The notes under the pieces: model-generated
The model's database searches: none
Told to the model about the DNA's origin: nothing
The model's input: only the letters and a program-made list of their open reading frames with translations
Made by a program: the position numbers and the translations under genes
DNA from: Candidatus Cryptobacteroides faecihippi
Lineage (GTDB): Bacteria > Bacteroidota > Bacteroidia > Bacteroidales > UBA932
Assembly: GCA_018066065.1 (NCBI GenBank)
Contig: JAGHSC010000235.1
Coordinates: forward strand, 1-20,998
Direction: 5' to 3'
Length of the DNA stretch: 20,998 bases
Shown: in pieces, positions 14,309 through 20,998 of the stretch
Numbering within the stretch: position 1 is the first letter of the stretch
How the letters are laid out: each line of letters opens with the position of its first letter

Positions 14309-17281
14309 CTAGTAGCCCCAGGAGGCTCCTCCCCATCCACCGCGTCCGGCACCGGCACCACCCTTCATCGAAGTGAAGTGGCAGACAAACTTGAACATCA
14401 CATAGCGGCCGAAGTTGTGGGTCCAGCTGTTGCGGACAAAGTCGGCCGACATCGATGTTGCGAAGCCGGAAGTCTTGTTGAAGAGGTCATGGACATTGAA
14501 GCTGAGGTCGTAGTTGTTTCTCGGGCCGAAGCGGAAACCGCCATGGAGATCGAGGATGTTGTCCGCGATGCTCGTGTAGGAGATTCCCTGCATGAAGGTT
14601 TTCGTGTAGTTTCCACCGGCGTAGAAGATCTTCAGGATGTTGTTGACCTCGACTCCTGCCCTGAGGGCCTCAGTGAAGTAGTCGGTCTTGCCGTTGGTGT
14701 CATTCTCGGAATGGACGTAGGAAGCATTGCCGCCCACGTTGAACCTCAAGTCACGCGAGATGTTGCTCCTCAGGCCGAGAGAGAGAGTAGGACGAAGGTT
14801 CTGGACCTGGGTCAGGACTGAGTTGACATAGGTCGGAGACATGTCCCAGCCAATCGAGAGACCCGCATTCAAGGTGCACTTGATCGGATTGATCGGGACT
14901 CCGAAATTGGTCTTGAATGAAGCAGAGTAGGAAGATGCTGCGTTCTCGTAGGTGGAGAAGGTCGACTGCGCGGGCATCATGTAGCCGTACTCCGGGAGAT
15001 AAGTCTCCTCTGCGAAGTAAGTCTTCTTACCGACAATCACGTCACTGTTGACATTGAACTCAGCATGGGCTTCAAACGTTGCGAAATTGTTGTTGATGAA
15101 GCGTTCCCTTCCGCGGCCGCCCCACTGGTCGTTCTCATCGTACTCAGTGAGGGCAGTCTGTGTTTCCTTGCCGAGGATTGTGCTGTAGTCGAGGGTGAAG
15201 TTGTTGTGTCCGGCCTGCTTCAGGTTAGGGTTACCTGCCGACACAGAGTAGAGATTGGTGTTGTTCAGCTTCGGGCGCAGCTGCTCGATCGAAGGAGACG
15301 AGTTTGAGGAATGCCAGCGGAACGACCACCTGTTGATCTGGCTGTCATTGCCGATCGAGAAGCTCGGGCGCAGTGAGTTGAACCTGTGCGAGAACATCGG
15401 TTCGTCATCAGGGAAGGCATCGGTACGGCTGATTCCTGTCGAGACGAAACTCAGACCGGCATTGAGGATCACCTTGCTGTCATCCTTGCCGAATGCTGTC
15501 GTGAAACCGACTCCAGCATTGTGGGAATTGTTGGCATTGGTCCTGAGCTGGGTGTTGATCGAATCGATGGATGACTTCATCGGGTCGGTCACATCGTAGG
15601 CCCACTGCTCCGACTGGCTGAATCCGTCATTGAAGGAGTAGCTCATGCTGATGGAGCTCCTGTCCGTGAGTTCGTAGCGAATCGATGGATTGACTTTGAA
15701 GTTCCTGGAAAGTGCATCCGTAGTGATGTCCAGGACGGTGTTGGTGATGGTCGAGGTCGTCGTGTCCCTCTTGGTCGAGCCGGCATCCGAGTTGCTCTCG
15801 CTGTACTCCACCGATGCACTCAGGCGCAGCTTGTTCCAGAAGCCCTTGCCTGCCGAGAACTGTGCGCTGACACTGTGGGAATCGCTTTCCCTCACTGTCG
15901 ATGAAGATGATCCCTGAGGGCTGAGATTGTCCTGGTAGTTGTACATCCTGCTGCGGGACGAGGATTCATCGGCACCAAGGGAATAGCCGAAGCTTGCACT
16001 GAGGTTTCCATCCGGAAGGGATTTGGAACCATTGACTCCGAACGAGTGCTTCTTGCTGCCCGTCGAAGAGTAGGAACTGGACTTGGTGGACCTTGAAGTG
16101 TACTTTTCCGTCGGGAAGTAGATCAGTTCGCTGATCGATTCGTTGACAGTGTGCTGGTCACTGAAGGAATAGGACATCCCGAGAGTTCCGAGCTTGAAGT
16201 TGCGGGTCGTCGGGCTCATCCAGTTCTTGTTGACGCCGAGATTGAACGAGGCTGCGCGGAGGTCTGCGGCACCACCTCCCCTGGCACCCCTGAAGGATGC
16301 GCCACGCTGCCTGAGGGTGTTGTCGTTGATGTTGTTGAGGGAGAACTAAGAGTGTACCTGAAGCTTTTCCGAGAAATATGATGCACTTGCTCCGGTGGCA
16401 TAGCGGAACTTGTGGAAGGTGGTGTCGGTGTCGAATCCGCCTCCGGCAAGCGCCATCACATTCATGAAGCCCTTGCCCTTGCTCTTGGTGGAGATGTCGA
16501 GCACCCTCTGCTTGGTCTCGTTCTCGCTGATCTTGTGACGAGGGTCCTTGTTCGCATATTCCTGGAAAGACTTGATCGTCACGACTTCTTCGGCAGGAAG
16601 GTTGTTCAGGGCGCGCATCGGGGCGTTTCCGAAGAGAAGGGCTCCGTCGATGTAGACGTTCTCCACGGTCTCGCCAAGGACCGTGACGCTGGAGGTAGTG
16701 ACTTCGACTCCGGGCATCTGCTCCTGGACATCGATCGCGTTCTCCCCCTTGTTGACCTTGACCGCAGAAGCATGGAAGATGATCGTGTCTCCCTTGACAG
16801 AGACCGAGTTGACCCTTTCCTTCTTGATGGCGGCATCCAGGACTTCCTTCTCCGGCTTGAGGTTCACAAGGACCTTGTTGGGGCCTTCGTTCAGCTTCAT
16901 GGCCTTGGACTGTTCCTCGTAGCCTATCATGCTGAAGCGGATGAACACATCTCCCGGGGCGAGGCCCATCAGCATGAAGCGGCCTTCCTTGTTGACCTGG
17001 GTGTAGAGTGTGTCGACCTTGCCTGTGCTGGCTCTCTTTCCGATCACCGTGACAGTGACGCCTGCTCCCGGCTCTTCAGGGGCATTCTCATCCTCCGGGG
17101 AAAGGTAGACATTGCCGTTGATGAAGGCGATCGGCTTCCTGCCTCCGTTGCCGCCACCGGGGCCTGCAGGGCGGACCGTCATGTGCACAGGTGACTGTGC
17201 GTTCAGGTCTGCTGCAAGGAATGCGCTGACGGAGAAGGCTATGGCTAGACAAAAGAACAGGGAAATCAGTCGACGGGTCAT
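14309..17281 (-). pseudogene. TonB-receptor-like outer-membrane barrel gene with one in-frame TAG
   Basis: The frame starts at the ATG at 17281 with a signal peptide (MTRR..., cleavage near LNAQ, about residue 29). A carboxypeptidase-regulatory-like domain (about 51-140, with GRFMLMGLAPGDVFIRFSMIGYEE) and a plug-like domain (about 150-280, VSVKGDTIIF...ENVYIDGALLFG) follow. After residue 311 comes TAG (16346-16348). The same frame then continues without another stop, FSLNNINDNTLRQRGASFRG onward, through a long barrel to a glycine-rich tail (GGWGGASWGY) and TAG at 14309-14311. Total length, about 990 codons, is normal for the family, so only this codon breaks it. An ATG at 16219 could restart translation but would yield a barrel without a signal peptide. 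Related proteins are outer-membrane receptors of unknown substrate. Confidence 0.82.
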
Positions 17282-17326
17282 TGATCGATAGTTTAAAGTC
17301 ACGCTTTATTTGACCGATTCCGGCTG

Positions 17327-17334
17327 CAAAGGTT
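17327..17334 (-). promoter_or_regulatory. Candidate -7 element for the barrel-aminopeptidase pair
   Basis: The minus strand reads AACCTTTG followed by CAGCC, one mismatch from TAnnTTTG. It lies in the 57-base gap after the symporter gene, about 46 bases upstream of the ATG at 17281. No -33 box stands out, so this is tentative. Confidence 0.38.
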
Positions 17335-17338
17335 TAAT

Positions 17339-18580
17339 CTAGATGAAATTCAGGAACCCTGAAATCACTGCAGTGTTGATCAGGTCCACGAACATGGCTC
17401 CGACGATCGGAACGATCAGGAAAGGCTTGACGGCGTAGCGGTACTTGAAGCAGACTGCCGACATGTTGGCCATTGCATTCGGGGTCGCGCCGAGTCCGAA
17501 ACCGCAGATTCCACTGACCAGGACAGCCGAGTCGTAGTCCTTTCCCAGCAGCGGGAATGCTGCAAAGACCGAGAACAGGGCCAGAAGGATGACCTGGGCC
17601 AGAAGGATGGCACAGAGCGGAAGGGCAAGTGCGGCAAGTTCCCAGAGCTTCAAGGTGATCATCGCCATCCCGAGGAAGAGCGAGAGACTGATGTTGCCGA
17701 ACGAGATGACCTTGTCTATCGAGATCGACTTCGCCCACTCGGACTTCATCTCAATGCAGTTCCTGATGATCGCGCCCATGAGAAGGGTACCGAAGTAGGT
17801 CGGGAAAGTGATTCCGGTCATACGGAGCAGCTTGCTCAGGCCCATGCCCAGAGCCATTGTGATGAGAAGGACGTAGACAGCCTTTGTGACATCTCTGAAT
17901 GTCTTTTCCCCGGACTGTGAGTACTCCTGCTTCGCTTCAGGTGAAGCATCCGTCGCCTCCATCCCGAGCATCACATCGCCTTCGGCTGAAGTCTCGGAAA
18001 GGTTGTATCTCTTGATCAGGAGTTCAGCGAGTGGTCCTCCAAGCAGGGATCCGGCCACAAGGCCGAATGTCGCTGCAGCCATCATGACGGAAGAAGAATT
18101 CTCCAGTCCCATGGATTCCAGTAGAGAGGAGAATCCACCGGCTGTGCCGTGTCCTCCGATCATAGGGATCGAACCGGCAGCCATGCCCAGAAGAGGATTC
18201 TGTCCCATGGCCTTGGCTATTCCGACTGCGACTCCGTTCTGGAGGATGATCAGTACAATCATCAGAAGGACGATCACGGCCAGGGCGCGGCCACCCTGGC
18301 GGATGACCTTGAAGTTGGACTGGAATCCGACAGAGGTGAAGAAGATCATCATGCAGATGTCCTTGATCGTCCCGTCAAACGAGAAGTCCACCTGGAACAG
18401 GCTGTGCAGGGCAAGTGCAAGAAGGGAGAACAGAAGGCCGCCCGAGACAGGGGCCGGGATGCAGAAATGCTTCAGGAAGTGGATCTTTCTGGTAAGGTAC
18501 ATTCCGGCGATGAGAGCGAGCACACCCACTCCCGCCGTCTGGTACATATCCAATGTCAGAACATGGTCCATGACTGTCAT
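17339..18580 (-). CDS. gltS: Sodium/glutamate symporter, GltS family
   Basis: A 413-residue inner-membrane protein with about ten or more hydrophobic segments, expected to import glutamate with sodium. Two family hallmarks are present: the re-entrant loop IPMIGGHGTAGGF (138-150) and its counterpart CGFGLGATPNAMANM (359-373), which match the GGHGT and GFGLGATP signatures of GltS. A hydrophilic loop at about residues 193-227 lies between the two halves. The start may be at 18580 or at the next in-frame ATG at 18571. It begins 2 bases after the stop of the DUF4923 lipoprotein gene, and ends with a TAG codon, so TAG acts as a normal stop here. Confidence 0.93.
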   Translation of the reverse strand: MTVMDHVLTLDMYQTAGVGVLALIAGMYLTRKIHFLKHFCIPAPVSGGLLFSLLALALHSLFQVDFSFDGTIKDICMMIFFTSVGFQSNFKVIRQGGRALAVIVLLMIVLIILQNGVAVGIAKAMGQNPLLGMAAGSIPMIGGHGTAGGFSSLLESMGLENSSSVMMAAATFGLVAGSLLGGPLAELLIKRYNLSETSAEGDVMLGMEATDASPEAKQEYSQSGEKTFRDVTKAVYVLLITMALGMGLSKLLRMTGITFPTYFGTLLMGAIIRNCIEMKSEWAKSISIDKVISFGNISLSLFLGMAMITLKLWELAALALPLCAILLAQVILLALFSVFAAFPLLGKDYDSAVLVSGICGFGLGATPNAMANMSAVCFKYRYAVKPFLIVPIVGAMFVDLINTAVISGFLNFI

Positions 18581-18582
18581 CC

Positions 18583-19245
18583 CTAGTTTCTGGTGAAGAG
18601 GAATCCGGTCTTCATGCCATCATAGGCTGAAGCGATCGTCGAGATGCTGCCAAGAGTCGAGTTGCTTCCGGCGACTGAGCCTGCTCCCTTCACGAGGGAA
18701 AGGATCTTGGACGAGTCGAAAGTCAGCGAGAGCTGGGTGCCGACGAGGGAGACATAGGCCTCAGGGAACTGGAAACCGGTGCCCTGGATGGAAATCATCC
18801 CGCTCTCCTTGTCGTAGGTGTAGGTTCCTGCGTGCTCCTTGGACTTGATCACGTAAGTGCAGGTCTTGTCATCCTTGAAGGTGATGGACATCTGGCCCTG
18901 CTTGAATCCTACCTTTTCAAAGTATGGCTTGATCTTCTCGACCACCTTGGCGCTGGCGACCGTACCTCCTGCCTTGGCGAGAAGGTTGTCGCTGGAGAAC
19001 TGGACTGAAGGCTCCTGGTAGGTCCATGTGCCGACAATCGATGCCCCGGTGTTGATGCCGAGGGATCCGAGGATGGTTCCAAGGATTCCGGTCCCGGATG
19101 AAGACGATGCGGTCTGAGAGGTCTGCTGTCCGGATGCCGTTCCGGAATTGTAGTCTGCGTCGGTGAGAGGGAGTGTCATGACACCGCAGCCGGTTGCCAT
19201 TGCTGCGCAGCACATGGCTGCAAGGATAAGCTGGATCTTTTTCAT
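18583..19245 (-). CDS. DUF4923 lipocalin-like lipoprotein
   Basis: A 220-residue protein with a clear lipoprotein signal peptide ending in A-T-G-Cys20. A Ser/Thr/Gln-rich linker (about 32-52) and a small hydrophobic GILGTILGSLGI stretch lead into a domain starting IVGTWTYQEPSVQF and continuing with MSITFKDDKTCTYVI and AGTYTYDKESGMISI. This matches the Bacteroidetes family of unknown function DUF4923, thought to have a lipocalin-like beta fold. The function is unknown. The ATG at 19245 was chosen because it begins the signal peptide. It lies 25 bases after mutS and 2 bases before the glutamate symporter gene, so co-transcription is likely. Its stop codon is TAG. Confidence 0.78.
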   Translation of the reverse strand: MKKIQLILAAMCCAAMATGCGVMTLPLTDADYNSGTASGQQTSQTASSSSGTGILGTILGSLGINTGASIVGTWTYQEPSVQFSSDNLLAKAGGTVASAKVVEKIKPYFEKVGFKQGQMSITFKDDKTCTYVIKSKEHAGTYTYDKESGMISIQGTGFQFPEAYVSLVGTQLSLTFDSSKILSLVKGAGSVAGSNSTLGSISTIASAYDGMKTGFLFTRN

Positions 19246-19270
19246 CGTATCTTTCATTTCATCATTCGGT

Positions 19271-20998
19271 TCAGATTCCAAGTTCGTCCTTCATCTGCCT
19301 GAGAAGGTCGAATGCCTGGAGAGGGGTCATGTTGTTGAGGTCAGCCGCGGAGAGCTTGTCGCGCAGGGACTCGAGCATCGGATCGTCGAGCTGGAAGAAT
19401 GAGAGCTGCAGGCTTCCATCACTCTCGAGTGTGCCGGCCTTAGTCTGGACAGGTTTCTTGATCTGACCTGTGCTGGCACTCACAAGATGCTGTGAATCAT
19501 TCATTTCCAGCGCCTTCAAGGTGTTCTCGGCACTCTGGATCACTTCCTTCGGCATGCCGGCCATCCTGGCGACATGGATTCCGAAGCTGTGGGCGGTCCC
19601 TCCTTCCTTGAGCTTGCGGAGGAAGATCACCTGCGAGCCCACTTCCTTGACGGCGATGTGGAAGTTCCTGACCCTCTGGTAGATCTCCTCGAGGTCATTG
19701 AGCTCATGGTAGTGAGTTGCGAAGAGTGTCTTTGCACCGTGGCCGTACTCATGGATGTACTCCACGATGGCGCGGGCGATAGACATGCCGTCGTAGGTAG
19801 AGGTTCCGCGGCCGATCTCGTCCAGGAGGACGAGGGAGCGTGCGGAGAGATTGTGCAGGATCATCGAGGGCTCGAGCATCTCCACCATGAAGGTTGATTC
19901 TCCGCGGGAGATGTTGTCCGAGGCACCGACTCTTGTGAAGATCTTGTCGAATGTGCCGATGTGTGCACTTGCGGCCGGCACGTAGCATCCGATCTGCGCA
20001 AGCAGGACGATGAGTGCCGTCTGGCGCAGGAGGGCAGACTTTCCGGCCATGTTCGGGCCGGTGAGGATCATGATCTGCTGCTTCTTGTCGTCGAGATGGA
20101 CGTCATTCGGGATGTATTCCTCTCCCGGAGGCATCAGGGTCTCGATCACAGGGTGACGGCCATCCTTGATGTCAAGCACGAGGTCCTTTGCCATCTCGGG
20201 CCTGCAGTAGTTGTTCTCCCTTGCCAGCTGGGCAAAGCCGGAGAGGGTGTCCAGACGGGCGATGACGCGGCAGTTGGCCTGGATCGCGACGATGCTCTTC
20301 TGGATCTTGGCGACAAGTTCGCCGTAGATCCTGGTCTCAAGGGCGTAGATGCGTTCCTCGGCTCCGAGGATCTTGCTCTCGTACTCCTTGAGCTCTTCGG
20401 TGATGTAGCGCTCGGCATTGACGAGGGTCTGCTTTCGGATCCATTCCGGCGGCACCAGGTCGCGGAAGGTGTTGCGGACTTCGATGTAGTAGCCGAAGAC
20501 GTTGTTGTAACTTATCTTGAGTGAGGATATTCCTGTCCTTTCCGCTTCTCTCTGCTGAAGTGCGAGAAGGTAGTCCTTGCCGCCGGAGGAGATGTTCCTC
20601 AGCTCGTCGAGCTCGGCATCGACTCCGCGGGCGATGACTTCTCCCTTGCCGATTGCGGATGCAGGGTCGGCGGCCATGGTGGTGCGGATGGTCTCAAGGA
20701 GCTTGTCGCAGTTCTTCATCCCTCCGACAAGGGAATCCAGAGCCTTGACTCCGTGGTCGCGGCAGAGGGCTGCGATAGGTTCCATCTGGGCCAGGCCGCG
20801 TCCGAGCTGCATGACTTCGCGAGGCATGATCTTGCCGGTGGCTGCCCTGGAGATGATCCTTTCGAGGTCACCGATGTTGCCGATGTGCTCCTGGACAGCA
20901 TCCAGGTCTTCCTCCGCTCCAAGGAAGTGCTCGATGACATCGTAGCGGGAGTTGAGTTCCTTGATGTCGAGCACCGGCATCGCGAGCCAGTTCCTGAG
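19271..20998 (-). CDS. mutS: DNA mismatch repair protein MutS, N-terminal part outside window
   Basis: The frame is open to the right window edge, where LRNWLA precedes MPVLDIKELNSRYD, so an internal Met is not the real start. The 575 visible residues cover the core/lever, clamp and ATPase domains of a protein normally about 860-880 long; the mismatch-reading N-terminal domain is outside. Clear motifs include SYNNVFGYYIEV, the Walker A GPNMAGKS, the VGASDNISRGESTFMVEM block, the Walker B LVLLDEIGRGTSTYDG and the TLFATHYHEL switch region. Near the C-terminus QLSFF looks like a sliding-clamp binding motif, and MTPLQAFDLLRQMKDEL matches the C-terminal tetramerisation helices. It recognises mismatches with MutL. 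It is the most upstream visible gene of the mutS, DUF4923, gltS series. Confidence 0.96.
   Translation of the reverse strand, partial: LRNWLAMPVLDIKELNSRYDVIEHFLGAEEDLDAVQEHIGNIGDLERIISRAATGKIMPREVMQLGRGLAQMEPIAALCRDHGVKALDSLVGGMKNCDKLLETIRTTMAADPASAIGKGEVIARGVDAELDELRNISSGGKDYLLALQQREAERTGISSLKISYNNVFGYYIEVRNTFRDLVPPEWIRKQTLVNAERYITEELKEYESKILGAEERIYALETRIYGELVAKIQKSIVAIQANCRVIARLDTLSGFAQLARENNYCRPEMAKDLVLDIKDGRHPVIETLMPPGEEYIPNDVHLDDKKQQIMILTGPNMAGKSALLRQTALIVLLAQIGCYVPAASAHIGTFDKIFTRVGASDNISRGESTFMVEMLEPSMILHNLSARSLVLLDEIGRGTSTYDGMSIARAIVEYIHEYGHGAKTLFATHYHELNDLEEIYQRVRNFHIAVKEVGSQVIFLRKLKEGGTAHSFGIHVARMAGMPKEVIQSAENTLKALEMNDSQHLVSASTGQIKKPVQTKAGTLESDGSLQLSFFQLDDPMLESLRDKLSAADLNNMTPLQAFDLLRQMKDELGI

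Noticed and set aside
14309..16219. Separate gene for a 636-residue barrel starting at the ATG at 16219
   Set aside because: It would lack a signal peptide, and the frame continues upstream without break up to the single TAG at 16346-16348, so it is the rest of one interrupted gene.
16412..17194. Long open frame (about 260 codons) on the plus strand
   Set aside because: It lies exactly antisense to the signal peptide and plug part of the receptor-like gene, has no recognisable domain, and is a by-product of GC-biased codon use.
1..20998. Genome-wide reassignment of TAG to an amino acid
   Set aside because: TAG ends the gltS and DUF4923 genes at the expected places, with the next gene or regulatory region following at once, so TAG works as a stop here.

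Overview
The window looks like chromosomal DNA of a Bacteroidales bacterium, probably from the gut or rumen. The evidence is a moderately high GC content outside the first 600 bases, many lipoprotein signal peptides, outer-membrane barrels with a carboxypeptidase-regulatory-like front domain, DUF5723- and DUF4923-type proteins, an enzyme operon rich in glycoside hydrolases, and promoter elements close to the Bacteroidetes -7 consensus TAnnTTTG. I cannot name the genus. No stretch over 300 bases lacks a gene, and I see no tRNA, rRNA, CRISPR array or insertion sequence.

Layout. (1) 1-577, plus: the 3' end of an outer-membrane beta-barrel gene, visibly AT-richer than the rest and crossed by an in-frame TAG at 125-127. 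(2) 626-1183, minus: a beta-class carbonic anhydrase, divergent from region 3. (3) 1274-8994, plus: four lipoprotein glycoside hydrolases packed end to end: a GH141-like beta-helix enzyme, a GH37 (trehalase-fold) enzyme, an unassigned GH39-like TIM-barrel enzyme and a GH78 alpha-L-rhamnosidase. No SusC/SusD pair or regulator is visible next to them. (4) 8998-11745, minus: a DUF5723-type outer-membrane protein, a PfkB sugar kinase and 5-formyltetrahydrofolate cyclo-ligase, with overlapping genes behind a consensus-like promoter. (5) 11793-17281, minus: a large TonB-receptor-like barrel gene broken by one in-frame TAG, followed by an M1 aminopeptidase lipoprotein. (6) 17339-20998, minus: mutS (5' end outside the window), a DUF4923 lipoprotein and a sodium/glutamate symporter.

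How they work together. Region 3 reads as one transcription unit whose secreted enzymes would take apart a deoxysugar-rich (rhamnose/fucose) plant-type glycan; that substrate is inferred from families, not seen. The aminopeptidase and glutamate symporter could serve peptide and amino-acid use, but this rests only on proximity. The most notable observation is that both large barrel genes carry exactly one in-frame TAG with otherwise intact reading frame, while TAG is also the ordinary stop of at least two neighbouring genes (the symporter and the DUF4923 lipoprotein). Simple nonsense mutation or sequence error is therefore more likely than a changed genetic code.
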